54,473 bases of DNA from Dehalococcoidia bacterium (GCA_009692925.1 SHYG01000003.1:1-54473); one strand, 5' to 3'; counted from the first letter of the stretch, positions 1 through 12,258 are shown. A program made the numbers and translations. Notes: generated by a model not told the origin, from the letters alone.

Positions 1-70
1 CCCCCTGGAGCGCGGCCAAGGTTACCCTGGCCTTGAAGGCCGGGCTGTCCTTCTTCCGTGTTTGCTTCAT
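1..70 (-). mobile_element. IS3-family transposase OrfA, N-terminus only (runs off the left edge)
   Basis: Reading leftwards from an ATG at 70, the first 23 codons give MKQTRKKDSPAFKARVTLAA followed by LQG, the usual opening of IS3/IS911-type OrfA, the DNA-binding half of a two-frame DDE transposase. An AAGGAG ribosome site lies about 7 bases upstream of the ATG. Only the start is inside the window, so activity cannot be judged. The element's outer end must lie between the ATG and the carbamate kinase remnant that begins near 131; a TGTACA at 125-130 may mark it, but no inverted repeat partner is visible. Confidence 0.8.
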
Positions 71-130
71 GGTCCTGCTCCTTCGTTTGCCTCATTTTAG
101 GAGCGGGACTCTCTCTTAGCCACCTGTACA

Positions 131-433
131 GATTTTGGGGCCCACCTCAGTCTGGCTAAGGCCCTGGGCGCCCAGACGCTGATAATTCTCACCGACGTGC
201 GCCAGGCATCTCTGCACTACGGGAAGCCGGAGCAGCAGGACTTGCCCTGCATGACCGTCGCCCAGGCCAAGGGCTGGCTTGCGGAAGGCCACTTCTTGCC
301 GGGGAGCATGGGCCCCAAGGTGAAGGCGGCCATCGACTTTGCGGAGAGCACCGGCAACCCGGCCCTCATCACCACGCCGGAGTCCCTGGCGGCGGCTCTG
401 GACCACCGGGACGGCACCTGGATCGTGCCGTAG
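131..433 (+). pseudogene. arcC: Carbamate kinase, C-terminal remnant cut by an IS3-type element
   Basis: The reading frame is open from about 101 and becomes recognisable near 146 as the last third of carbamate kinase, which makes ATP from carbamoyl phosphate and ADP in arginine or purine breakdown. LAKALGAQTLIILTDV, then a YGKPEQQ segment, then HFLPGSMGPKVKAAIDF (normally FPAGSMGPKV, part of the ATP site) and a terminal ITTPESL...GTWIVP are family hallmarks. The amino-terminal two thirds are absent because the adjoining sequence belongs to the insertion element. GTG at 197 is not a real start, since homology continues upstream. The fragment cannot encode a working enzyme. Confidence 0.8.
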
Positions 434-458
434 TCGCTTGTCCGGCGCCTCATCCCGC

Positions 459-487
459 TTGAGCGCATTCCCCCAGCAGGATATAAT
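459..487 (+). promoter_or_regulatory. Sigma-70-type promoter for the CADD-like gene
   Basis: TTGAGC at 459-464 and a perfect TATAAT at 482-487 are separated by 17 bases. The predicted transcript start near 494 leaves about 88 bases before the ATG at 582, where TAAGGAGA supplies a ribosome site. A very similar TTGAGC/TATAAT pair precedes thiL. Confidence 0.7.
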
Positions 488-581
488 CCCACCGGCAACC
501 GCGCGAATTGCCCTTCATCCTGAGCACCCACTCATCACTGAGGCTTGCCTTAGCAGAGCGTAAGGAGAATATCCGAAAGCC

Positions 582-1244
582 ATGATTACGTCAGATTTCA
601 CCACCCAGCTCCAGAGCCTGATCCAGGCGCGGAGCCTGCTCAAGCACCCCTTCTACCAGGCGTGGAACGCGGGCACACTGCCCCTGGACTCCCTGACTGA
701 GTACGCGGGCCAGTACTACCACTTTGAGCTGGCCTACCCCACCTTCCTCAGCGGGGTGCACCACCGCTGCGCCGACCGCCAGGTGCGCCAGCTGTTGCTG
801 GAGAACCTGTGGGATGAGGAGCACGGCCCGGATAACCACGTGGAGTTGTGGCTGCGCTTCTGCGATGCCCTGGGCCTGGACCGGGCGGCGGTGCAGGCAG
901 GCGCGCCCCGGCGGGCCACCCAGGAACTGGTGGACACCTACCAGCGGCTGACTACTGAAGCCCTGCCCGCGGCAGGGGCCGGCGCCCTCTACGCCTTTGA
1001 GTCCCAGGTGCCCTTAGTTGCGGAAGCTAAGATTCGCGGCCTGCGTGACCACTACGGACTCCAGGACTCGCGGGCCATCTCCTTCTTCACGGTGCACCAG
1101 ACCCTGGACCTGCAGCACTCCGCGGCGGAGCTCCAGATGGTGCTAGGGCTGGCCGATACCCCAGAGGCCCAGCGCCAAACCCTGGCGGCAGTGGAAGAGT
1201 CCGCCACGGCCCTGTGGCAGTTCCTGGACGGGGTTTACGCCTAG
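582..1244 (+). CDS. CADD-family di-metal protein, predicted self-sacrificing p-aminobenzoate synthase
   Basis: This 220-residue protein has the all-helical TENA/PqqC fold and matches the CADD group (Chlamydia protein associating with death domains). In characterised CADD the p-aminobenzoate ring is cut from the protein's own tyrosine by a di-metal oxygenase reaction, feeding folate synthesis. The Chlamydia residues map with a constant offset of two: metal ligands E79, H86, E140, H172, D176 and H179, the reactive lysine K150, and Y25 at the sacrificial tyrosine. HPFYQAW and WDEEHG...NHVELW are also typical. The ATG follows a good ribosome site and a strong promoter. The MNT gene begins 9 bases after the stop. 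Function is inferred from residue conservation. Confidence 0.85.
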   Translation: MITSDFTTQLQSLIQARSLLKHPFYQAWNAGTLPLDSLTEYAGQYYHFELAYPTFLSGVHHRCADRQVRQLLLENLWDEEHGPDNHVELWLRFCDALGLDRAAVQAGAPRRATQELVDTYQRLTTEALPAAGAGALYAFESQVPLVAEAKIRGLRDHYGLQDSRAISFFTVHQTLDLQHSAAELQMVLGLADTPEAQRQTLAAVEESATALWQFLDGVYA

Positions 1245-1253
1245 GCAGACGCA

Positions 1254-1571
1254 ATGAGCAAAAGAACCTCGAATCCAGGGGCTACCTTGGACGAAACTTT
1301 GCATACGCTCAAACTCAATCTCCCGGAGCTAAGGCAAAGCTACGGGGTCAAGAGCCTTGGCGTGTTTGGCTCTTACGCCAGGCGGGAGAACCGGCCTCGA
1401 AGCGACCTGGACCTGCTGGTGGAGTTCCACCGGGCGCCGACATTCTTTGAGTTCGTGCGTCTGGAGCGCTGCCTGACCACCATGCTGGGAGTCAAGGTAG
1501 ACTTGGTCATGAAAACCGCGCTGAAGCCAGAGATTGGCAAACGCATCTTGGCTGAGGTGATGCAGGTGTAA
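1254..1571 (+). CDS. MNT-type (MntA-like) nucleotidyltransferase, solo
   Basis: A 105-residue minimal nucleotidyltransferase. It shows the polymerase-beta signature with G39-S40 and the acidic pair D51 and D53 in SDLDLLVEF, plus a third aspartate at D83 in VDLV, so the catalytic triad looks intact. Proteins of this size usually act as antitoxins that AMPylate a HEPN ribonuclease encoded next to them. No HEPN gene follows: the next gene is on the other strand and encodes a nuclease-like protein. The ATG lies 9 bases after the CADD stop, so the two are probably co-transcribed. It could be an orphan antitoxin or a nucleotidyltransferase with another target. Confidence 0.75.
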   Translation: MSKRTSNPGATLDETLHTLKLNLPELRQSYGVKSLGVFGSYARRENRPRSDLDLLVEFHRAPTFFEFVRLERCLTTMLGVKVDLVMKTALKPEIGKRILAEVMQV

Positions 1572-1594
1572 GGTGAGGAAAAGCCGAATCGGTA

Positions 1595-2059
1595 TCAGCT
1601 CTTTGGGACTCGCGCCAGAACCTTATCCCACCTTGCCTCGTGGCTGCTGGCGTCCTTGAGTGGCAGCGAAACCACAGCCGTGGCCGTGGATTCGTGGCCG
1701 TACTTTTGCCGGTACTTGCACTGATACTTCAAGTGGTATGGCATGAGAATGCCATGTAATTCGCGGGAAGTGAGAATGAAGTAACGAGGCGATTCCTTTT
1801 TATCTTCTGGGATTTTCACAAAGACCCAGAGTTGGTCCGATGGTTCAGGAATCCGATTTCCTACGACCCACTTCTTGGCTGTTGTGGAGTTTACTTCAAG
1901 GACAACAGCGCTGACCCTGGAGGCCGAGAGCACGACCACGTCAGCTTGCTTGGCGTTACCGTAAGTGACCGCAGCCGATGCTCCACGGCGCTGAAGCTCT
2001 GCAGCGACGAAGAACTCACCGGCAAGACTGAGAAAGAGTTTCCGTTCTTGATTGGTCAT
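1595..2059 (-). CDS. PD-(D/E)XK nuclease-like protein of unknown role
   Basis: A 154-residue protein with the layout of small PD-(D/E)XK-fold proteins. LAGEFFVAAELQRRG (E15, E21) forms a first helix, ADVVVL (D40) a strand, and VVLEVNS (E55) the next strand. The usual ExK lysine is replaced by N57, with lysines K62 and K63 a few residues later, so catalysis may be lost or the lysine may have moved. The gene ends convergently 23 bases from the MNT gene and starts about 75 bases from the thiL promoter. It recalls transcript-associated or intron-type nuclease relatives annotated only as hypothetical. I recognise the fold but not a function. Confidence 0.5.
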   Translation of the reverse strand: MTNQERKLFLSLAGEFFVAAELQRRGASAAVTYGNAKQADVVVLSASRVSAVVLEVNSTTAKKWVVGNRIPEPSDQLWVFVKIPEDKKESPRYFILTSRELHGILMPYHLKYQCKYRQKYGHESTATAVVSLPLKDASSHEARWDKVLARVPKS

Positions 2060-2134
2060 GGGGCTAACCTACCACACCTGCCCTTCAGGCGGAACTTACG
2101 CACCACCCAGTTGGTGTTAGTGTCACCCACCAAC

Positions 2135-2164
2135 TTGAGCCTTCCCACTACAGCAGGCTATAAT
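2135..2164 (+). promoter_or_regulatory. Promoter for thiL-tsaE-tsaB, implying a nearly leaderless transcript
   Basis: TTGAGC at 2135-2140 and a perfect TATAAT at 2159-2164 lie 18 bases apart. Transcription should begin around 2171, only about three bases before the thiL ATG at 2174, and no ribosome site is visible between them. Confidence 0.65.
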
Positions 2165-2173
2165 CCCCTAACT

Positions 2174-3211
2174 ATGCAGATTAAGGACCTGGGCGAGTTC
2201 GGGCTGATTGAACGGCTGATTGCCATGGCCACCCGCCAGCGGGGCGGGCCGGACCACGGCGCGCCCCTGGGCTTCCGGCTGACCGTGGATGCTGGCGACG
2301 ACACCGCCGCCTGGCGCACCGGCGTCGCCACTGAGCTGTTCACCACCGACACCATGGTGGAGGGCGTCCACTTCACCCGGGAAACTACCCCCTGGCGCGA
2401 CCTGGGCTGGAAGTCCATGGCTTCCAACATCAGCGACATCGCCGCGATGGGCGGGCTTCCCACCTACGCCCTGGTCACCTTGGGCCTGCCCCCGGAAACG
2501 GCGGTGGCCGACATCGAAGAGCTGTACCTAGGGATGCTGGAGATCAACCGCCAGCACGGGGTGTCCATTGTGGGCGGCGACATGGTGCGGTCGCCGGTGG
2601 CCTTCATCACCGTGGCCCTCACCGGCGTGCACCCCGGCCAGCCGCTGTTGCGCTCCACCGCCCGGCCCGGCGACCAGATGGGCGTCACCGGCTACGTAGG
2701 GAGCTCCGGCGGCGGCCTGCGGCTGATGCTGGAGCATTCTGCGGTGCCTGCCAAGGCGGCGGAGTACCTGCGACAGGCCCACCGCCGGCCCCAGCCCGCC
2801 GTGGCCCAGGGCCGCATCCTGTCGGAGGCGGGTGTGCTCGCTGCCATGGACATCAGCGACGGACTGGCCGACGATCTCTCCAAGCTGTGCAAGGCCAGCG
2901 GCGTGGCTGCCCGCATCTTTGCCAGCCAAGTCCCCATCCATCCGCTGTTGCGCCAGGCCTTCCCAGATCGCTGCCTAGAGCTGGCGCTGGGCGGCGGCGA
3001 GGACTACCTTCTGCTGTTCACCGCGCCGCCCAAGCTGATGTCAGAAGTGCTGCCCCGGCTGCCCCAGGGCGCGGCGGTTATCGGGGAGATCGTGGCCGGC
3101 CAGCCTGGGCAAGTGGAGCTGGTTGACCCCGCAGGGGTGGCTCATGCTGCCGGGTCGCTGGGCTGGGACCACTTCACCGGCGACCCCCATGCCGCGCCGG
3201 ACAGATCATGA
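2174..3211 (+). CDS. thiL: Thiamine-monophosphate kinase
   Basis: ThiL phosphorylates thiamine monophosphate to thiamine pyrophosphate with ATP, the last step of vitamin B1 cofactor synthesis in the cytoplasm. The 345-residue protein has the AIR-synthase/PurM fold. The N-terminal metal motif GDDTAAW is at 41-47, followed by FTTDTMVEGVHF, SNISDIAAMGG, VGGDMVRS and the C-terminal DISDGLADDL. The frame stays open further upstream to 1832, but that stretch is antisense to the neighbouring gene and shows no ThiL homology. The ATG at 2174, directly behind a strong promoter, is therefore chosen. The stop overlaps the tsaE start (ATGA), indicating translational coupling. Confidence 0.95.
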   Translation: MQIKDLGEFGLIERLIAMATRQRGGPDHGAPLGFRLTVDAGDDTAAWRTGVATELFTTDTMVEGVHFTRETTPWRDLGWKSMASNISDIAAMGGLPTYALVTLGLPPETAVADIEELYLGMLEINRQHGVSIVGGDMVRSPVAFITVALTGVHPGQPLLRSTARPGDQMGVTGYVGSSGGGLRLMLEHSAVPAKAAEYLRQAHRRPQPAVAQGRILSEAGVLAAMDISDGLADDLSKLCKASGVAARIFASQVPIHPLLRQAFPDRCLELALGGGEDYLLLFTAPPKLMSEVLPRLPQGAAVIGEIVAGQPGQVELVDPAGVAHAAGSLGWDHFTGDPHAAPDRS

Positions 3212-3711
3212 CGCCCGCCCTGACCATTTACTCCTGTAGCCCCGAGGAGACTCAGACCGTGGGTCGCGTGTTGGGCCAGCAGGCTCAGGCTGGGGACATC
3301 TTTCTCCTCACCGGCCCCCTGGGCGCGGGCAAGACCTGCCTTACCCAGGGCATCGCCTGGGGTTTGGGGGTGACCGGCTACACCCGCAGCCCAACCTTTG
3401 TAATCATGACCCGCCACCAGGGGCGGCTGACCCTGTACCACCTGGACCTGTACCGCATTAGCGACCCTTTGGAGGCGTGGGACTTGGGCCTGGACGAGGC
3501 GCTGTTTGGCGACGGCGTGTGCGTGGTAGAGTGGGCCAGCCGGGCCAGCGACCTGTTCCCCCCTGAGGCGCTGTGGGTCAGTTTGGACTACGCAGAGGAT
3601 GAAGACCGGCGCAGCCTCAGCTTCTCCGCCGGGGCCGCAGACCGTCATCGGACGCTGCTGGCGGACTTGGCGCGACGCTTCCCCGTAGCGCCAAAGGCGG
3701 TCACGCCCTAG
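3208..3711 (+). CDS. tsaE: tRNA t6A threonylcarbamoylation ATPase TsaE
   Basis: TsaE is the small ATPase that works with TsaB and TsaD to place threonylcarbamoyl on adenosine 37 of ANN-decoding tRNAs. The 167-residue protein has its Walker A motif GPLGAGKT at 36-43, then the family blocks SPTFVI and LYHLDLYRI, and VVEWASRA near residue 110. It overlaps thiL by four bases and tsaB by one (TAGTG), so thiL-tsaE-tsaB form one tight operon. The C-terminal 25 residues are not family-specific. The tsaD partner is not in this window. Confidence 0.93.
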   Translation: MTPALTIYSCSPEETQTVGRVLGQQAQAGDIFLLTGPLGAGKTCLTQGIAWGLGVTGYTRSPTFVIMTRHQGRLTLYHLDLYRISDPLEAWDLGLDEALFGDGVCVVEWASRASDLFPPEALWVSLDYAEDEDRRSLSFSAGAADRHRTLLADLARRFPVAPKAVTP

Positions 3712-4421
3712 TGCTGCTGGCCATTGACACCTCCACTCGCTATGCTGGCGTGGCGTTGGCCCATGAGGGGCGGGTGTTGTCCTGCCGCTGCTGGCACTCC
3801 ACGGTCAACCACACCACGGAGCTGATGCCGGCGGTGGCCCAGACCCTGGAGGCCCGCAGTCTGGCGGTGCGGGATCTGGAGGGCATCGCCGTGGCCCTGG
3901 GGCCCGGCGGGTTCAGCTCCCTGCGAGTCGGCCTCAGCGCCGCCAAGGGTCTGGCCAAGGCGGCGGGCCTGCCGCTGGCGGGCGTGGTCACCCTGGACTT
4001 GGAGGCATTCCCGTATATGGCGTTGGGTCTGCCGGTATGCGCCTGGCTGGACGCCGGCCGCGGCGAGGTTGCGGCGGCCTGCTTCGGCCCCGGCGGCCAG
4101 CGCTGTCAGGCCGACACCATCGGCACGCCAGAGGCGCTGCTGGAGGCCCTGCCGGCTTCGGCTACCCAGCCAACCCTGTTCTGCGGCGAAGGTGTGATGC
4201 CCTGGGCGGGCTTAATCAAAGACCGCCTGGGGCCTGGCGCGTTGGTGGTAGCCCAGTCCTCCCCCGCCGTGCGATTGTCGTCCCTGGTGGAGTTGGGCGG
4301 ACAAAGGCTGGCCGCCGGGCAAGTCAGCGAGCTGGCGGCCCTCCAGCCCTACTACCTGCGCATGCCAACGCTGGGCAGCCCCAAGCGGCGGGACTGGACG
4401 CCCCAGCGGTCGCAAGCCTGA
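3711..4421 (+). CDS. tsaB: tRNA t6A threonylcarbamoyltransferase partner TsaB
   Basis: TsaB is the inactive ASKHA-fold partner that dimerises with TsaD in t6A synthesis. This 236-residue protein opens with LLAIDTSTRYAGVAL and carries LGPGGFSSLRVGLSAAKGLA, both standard for the family. Translation starts at a GTG that shares a base with the tsaE stop. The C-terminus (LQPYYLR) also fits TsaB. It is the last gene of the thiL operon; two hairpins follow in the 300-base gap before ndk. Confidence 0.93.
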   Translation: MLLAIDTSTRYAGVALAHEGRVLSCRCWHSTVNHTTELMPAVAQTLEARSLAVRDLEGIAVALGPGGFSSLRVGLSAAKGLAKAAGLPLAGVVTLDLEAFPYMALGLPVCAWLDAGRGEVAAACFGPGGQRCQADTIGTPEALLEALPASATQPTLFCGEGVMPWAGLIKDRLGPGALVVAQSSPAVRLSSLVELGGQRLAAGQVSELAALQPYYLRMPTLGSPKRRDWTPQRSQA

Positions 4422-4723
4422 TTACGGTTTCACCGCTGAGAGCGCGGAGAACGCAGAGACGTAAGGTGGGAACTGAGTGGTATCTGGGGATTGTGGGGAA
4501 ACGGGGAGTGCAGAGGGGAGAAGCCTCTCGCCGGGGGTCTGGGGGTGTCCCCCAGACTTAATCTTCTCCCCCCTTCCTGGCAGGAAGGGGGTCAGGGGGA
4601 TGGTCGAAGCCCCCGATATATACATTCTACGGTGAAAAGAGGGATGGTTCTCCCATTCCTGGCGGCCCCGGCGATAGGACTACATTGCCAACGAGATTCG
4701 GATGGAGGGAAGGGATACAAATT
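4422..4723. other. Intergenic stretch with hairpin repeats between tsaB and ndk
   Basis: No gene is evident. The stretch holds two compact hairpins at 4539-4591, described separately. Around them are purine-rich runs (GGGGAGTGCAGAGGGGAG near 4502-4519) that look like part of a dispersed repeat unit. A GGAGGGAAGGG ribosome site at 4704-4714 serves ndk. Confidence 0.5.
4539..4591. repeat. Two adjacent hairpins (repeat unit or bidirectional terminator)
   Basis: At 4539-4555 CTGGGGG and CCCCCAG pair around a TGT loop. At 4569-4591 an 11-base stem, CCCCCTTCCTG against CAGGAAGGGGG, closes over a single G. Neither is followed by a clear T tract, so they look more like a mobile hairpin repeat than a classical terminator, though they could end tsaB transcripts. 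Confidence 0.6.
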
Positions 4724-5182
4724 ATGTCTATGGAACGAACCTTGGTGCTGGTCAAACCCGATGGCGTGCAGCGCGGTTTGGTGGGCGAAATTATCTCCAG
4801 GCTGGAGCGGCGCGGTCTCAAGCTGGCGGGGATGAAGCTAATGCAGGTGGACTACGACCTGGCCCGGCGGCATTACGCCGAGCATGTGGCGCGGCCCTTC
4901 TTCAGCGGCCTGGTGGGGTTCATCACCTCGAGCCCGGTGGTGGCTATGGTGTGGGAGGGCAGCAACGCCGTGGAACTGGTGCGGCAGATCATGGGCGCCA
5001 CCGACCCCGTAAAGTCGGCGCCGGGCACCATTCGCGCCGACCTGGCGGTCAACATTGGCCGGAACCTGGTGCATGGGTCAGACAAGCCGGAATCGGCCCA
5101 GCGGGAGATCGCCCTGTTCTTCCAGCCCCAGGAGATTCTGGACTACCCCCGGAGCAACGACGCCTGGATTACAGAACCCTGA
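4724..5182 (+). CDS. ndk: Nucleoside diphosphate kinase
   Basis: Ndk moves the gamma phosphate between nucleoside triphosphates and diphosphates through a phosphohistidine, balancing the NTP pools. The 152-residue protein begins [20 protein letters not shown] and contains the active-site segment [11 protein letters not shown], with the catalytic histidine at H117. [15 protein letters not shown] completes the signature. The ATG at 4724 is chosen because GGAGGGAAGGG precedes it and homology begins there; an upstream TTG at 4685 adds unrelated residues. The 3' end overlaps rsfS, on the opposite strand, by 14 bases. Confidence 0.95.
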   Translation: MSMERTLVLVKPDGVQRGLVGEIISRLERRGLKLAGMKLMQVDYDLARRHYAEHVARPFFSGLVGFITSSPVVAMVWEGSNAVELVRQIMGATDPVKSAPGTIRADLAVNIGRNLVHGSDKPESAQREIALFFQPQEILDYPRSNDAWITEP

Positions 5183-5513
5183 CCACCTGCGGCGCGCGGG
5201 CCCACAGGCGCTCCAGCCCGTAGAACTCCCGCTCGGTGGGGCCAAAGATATGCACCACCACGTCGCTGAAGTCCAGCAGCACCCAGCCGCCGGTGGAGCT
5301 GCCCTCCCGGTGGTGGAGGCGGACGCGGGCTTCCTTCATGGCGTGAGCCAGGTCCTCCTCCAGGGCCTGAATCTGGCGGGCTGACTCCGCCGACATAATT
5401 ACGAAATAGTCGGCAAAGGGGGCCGTCTGGCGCAGGTCCAGCAGGACAATGTCGTCCGCCAGCTTGTCCGAAGCTACGTCTACCAGTTGCCGGGCTACTT
5501 CCGTCGGGTCCAG
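5169..5513 (-). CDS. rsfS: Ribosomal silencing factor RsfS, with a probable CTG start
   Basis: RsfS binds ribosomal protein L14 and blocks subunit joining when growth slows. Conserved segments cover the whole 114-residue frame: [50 protein letters not shown] and [10 protein letters not shown]. The first ATG (5396) would delete the conserved N-terminal third. Upstream of it the frame holds no ATG, GTG or TTG before a stop. A CTG at 5513-5511 lies six bases after a perfect AAGGAGG, so CTG is the best start. A promoter lies at 5561-5590. The gene faces ndk and overlaps its end by 14 bases. Confidence 0.88.
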   Translation of the reverse strand: MDPTEVARQLVDVASDKLADDIVLLDLRQTAPFADYFVIMSAESARQIQALEEDLAHAMKEARVRLHHREGSSTGGWVLLDFSDVVVHIFGPTEREFYGLERLWARAPQVVRVL

Positions 5514-5560
5514 TGCGGGCCTCCTTGCGATTCGGGTGCAGTTAGCGTGAAGCTAATCTG

Positions 5561-5590
5561 AGTATAAGTGCCATCCCTGGGCCAGGTCAA
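5561..5590 (-). promoter_or_regulatory. Promoter for rsfS
   Basis: On the minus strand TTGACC (5590-5585) and TATACT (5566-5561) are separated by 18 bases. The predicted start lies about 40 bases before the AAGGAGG-CTG initiation region of rsfS. Confidence 0.65.
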
Positions 5591-5685
5591 CCTGGGGGAA
5601 TGCACCCTCAACCGCGCCCTTGGGGGTATGATAACCTGGAACTGTTGCACCATTTGCCCGCCTCCCGCAGGCTGGGCGGAGTGCT

Positions 5686-6658
5686 ATGAAACTAGCTGTT
5701 TCCACAATTTTCGTGGTCGCCTGGACACTACTGTTGGCGGTGGTCTGCTCCTACGCGCCGGATGCCGACCCCCCGCAAACTGGCGCCGGCCAAAGCTAAC
5801 TTCATCGGCGAGCTGCGGGTGGCTGACATCTTGAAGGACCCTGACCTAGAGAAGCTCTACGCCGCGGTGCCCAAGGGGTCGGATCATCCCAAGACCCTCC
5901 AGGACCTGCTGGCCTCGCAAAGTCTGGAGATGGGAATCGACCTTCGCACCGTCCGCACCGCGGTAGTCTTTGGCGACTCCTCTGCTGCTGGCGACTATGT
6001 GGGCGCCATCCTGCAGGGTCAGTTTGAACCGCAGGCGCTGCTGTCGGCCTTGGGTAAGTCCAACCCAGGCGCCACCGAGACTAAGTACAAAAACCGTCAG
6101 GCGTACATTGGCAAGGATGACGACGGCGAGGTTGCCTACACGCTGTTGAGCAAAGAGCTTCTGGTGGTGGGCGACCCTTCCGCGGTGCGAGGGGTGATTG
6201 ACGTTCACCAGGGCGACCAACCACCCTTGTCCGGCGTGGTCTGGGACACCTTTCAAGCCCTGGGCAACCCTATGTTCCGGGTGGCGGCGAAGGTGCCCCA
6301 GAATGCCTTCGACGACTCTGACTCGCCCCTGAGCGACCTGCCCGGCCTGGGCGGCATGCCGCTGGGCGCTGAGGCTCTGAAATCCTTGGAAGTAGTGGGG
6401 CTGTCCCTGGACAAGACCGGCCAGAACCTGAAGTTGCACGCCCAGTTGGACTGCAGTGACGCCGATTCCGCCAGCCGGACGGAGGCGATGCTCAGCGGCG
6501 GCCTCAGCTTGCTGCGCGGCTTCAGCAACGACCGGCAGTTGCGAGACCTCCTTGACCAGATACAGGTGAAAGTTGACGGCAAGCGCATGGATGTGGTCTT
6601 TCAGGCGGCTGGGGCCGACCTTCAGGCGCTAGCCGCCAAACCGGGGCTTCGGCCCTAG
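5686..6658 (+). pseudogene. Putative lipoprotein split by a one-base shift in a C6 run
   Basis: An ATG at 5686 begins a lipoprotein signal peptide, MKLAVSTIFVVAWTLLLAVV, with the lipobox cysteine next. That frame stops after 37 codons. The remaining protein (about 298 residues from 5762) continues in the +1 frame. Dropping one C from the C6 run at 5769-5774 joins the two frames into 323 codons. The body has FIGELRVADILKDPDLEKLY, AVVFGDSSAAGDY, LLVVGDPSAVRGVID and LKSLEVVGLSLDKTGQNLKL, resembling uncharacterised envelope proteins with repeated alpha/beta units; I do not recognise a named family. The shift may be a true mutation or a homopolymer sequencing error. Confidence 0.6.
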
Positions 6659-6681
6659 CTGGCCCATTCCCCCTGCGGCAG

Positions 6682-6787
6682 CTCTCGTCATTCCGGCGGA
6701 AGCCGGAACCCAGGGTGACAGTTCCGCATCTATCTTCCGTGTCTAGGCGAAGTGGCTGGATTCCGGCTTCCGCCGGAATGACGAGAG
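6682..6787. repeat. Hairpin element copy A (CGTCATTCCGG family), 106 bp
   Basis: Two perfectly complementary 27-base arms lie at 6682-6708 and 6761-6787, starting CTCTCGTCATTCCGG and ending CCGGAATGACGAGAG. The 52-base centre shows no gene. Read on the minus strand, this copy matches the copies at 13761 and 24285 both at the 5' module (GGAATCCAGC) and at the 3' module (CCCTGGGTTCCGG). A sequence reading CGGGATGACTCATGT, also found beyond copy B, lies about 100 bases to the right. Confidence 0.85.
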
Positions 6788-7107
6788 CTATGTCGCCGCT
6801 ATTTGTGCGCAAGGCCGACGGCGTTTCCTCTTTGGCTGCGGCCATTTCCCCTTCCCACAATCCGCTTGAGAATCCGGGATGACTCATGTACGGCCTTCCG
6901 CCGCCGCGCCAACGAGCCTACCCAAAAGCCAGGGCCAAGACTATAATGCTACCCAACCCAAGGGCGTTGTGATATATTTAACAAAGCTCAGTGGCCTGGG
7001 CAGGGTATCTGTTTTACTTTTTGTCAAGGTGCCCTGCGCCGGCCGCGTAGCCCGAATCCGGGTTGGGCCTGGGCCGGCATCAAGCCCCCAGGCTAGGGGT
7101 CACAGCT
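6788..7107 (+). other. Upstream region of gltB
   Basis: No gene is seen. A TATAAT at 6942-6947 could be a -10 element, but the sequence 17 bases before it (near 6919) is only weakly like TTGACA. If used, it would give a leader of about 150 bases. GC-rich complementary segments near 7035-7080 could fold just upstream of the gltB ATG. I cannot match a known glutamine or amino-acid riboswitch by eye. Confidence 0.35.
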
Positions 7108-11664
<4,557 letters not shown>

Positions 11665-11665
11665 G

Positions 11666-12244
11666 ATGGTGTCGGTTCGCGTTTTTACAGCCGATGACCT
11701 GCTGCGGCTGCCCGATGACGGCTGGCGCTATGAGCTGGTGCGCGGGGGGCTGAGAAAGATGGCGCCTGCCGGGAAACATCACGGGGTTCTCGCCGTACGG
11801 GTTACCTGGCGGCTGGCGCAGTACGTGGAAGCCCATAGCCTGGGAGACGTCTGTGCGGCGGAGACGGGGTTCCGACTCTCCTCTGCACCGGACACAGTGC
11901 TGGCTCCTGACGTAGCCTTTATCAGTCGGCAGAGGCTCAGCGAGGTCGGGAGAGAAGTAGAAGGCTACTGGCCGGGCGCTCCCGACCTTGTCGTGGAGGT
12001 GATCTCACCCTCGGACACGTATACCGAGGTGGACACGAAAGTTCTCAAGTGGCTGGCTGGCGGCGCCCGCATGGTAGTAGTGATCAACCCACGCACCAAG
12101 AGAGTGGCCGTTTATCGCTCTCCCACCGATGTCACCATCCTGGGCGACCGTGATGTCCTGGACGGGCAGGATGTGGTCCCAGGCTGGACCATGGCGCTGG
12201 CAGACCTCTTCGCCGGGCCTGCTTCGGAATCAGCGGAGAGCTGA
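11666..12244 (+). CDS. Uma2-family (DUF820) endonuclease-like protein inside the gltB-gltD unit
   Basis: A 192-residue protein of the Uma2/DUF820 family, which has a restriction-endonuclease-like fold. VFTADDLLRLPDDGWRYELV and the core PDVAFI...GAPDLVVEVISPSD (acidic residues and the VEV strand) are diagnostic, as is the following KVLKWLAGGARMVVVINP block. Biological roles are mostly unknown; the family is abundant in cyanobacteria and Chloroflexota. The ATG lies one base after the gltB stop, and a GTG at 11657 would overlap gltB by eight bases. gltD starts 14 bases downstream, so the gene must be transcribed with gltBD. This looks like an insertion into an ancestral operon. Confidence 0.88.
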   Translation: MVSVRVFTADDLLRLPDDGWRYELVRGGLRKMAPAGKHHGVLAVRVTWRLAQYVEAHSLGDVCAAETGFRLSSAPDTVLAPDVAFISRQRLSEVGREVEGYWPGAPDLVVEVISPSDTYTEVDTKVLKWLAGGARMVVVINPRTKRVAVYRSPTDVTILGDRDVLDGQDVVPGWTMALADLFAGPASESAES

Positions 12245-12258
12245 GCATATAGCAGACT

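Noticed and set aside
1832..2173. Extension of thiL upstream by 114 codons
   Set aside because: The extension is antisense to another gene and contains the thiL promoter; ThiL homology begins at ATG 2174.
6942..7080. A known glutamine-type riboswitch in front of gltB
   Set aside because: The leader is GC-rich and can fold, but I could not find the short conserved core of any known class by eye.
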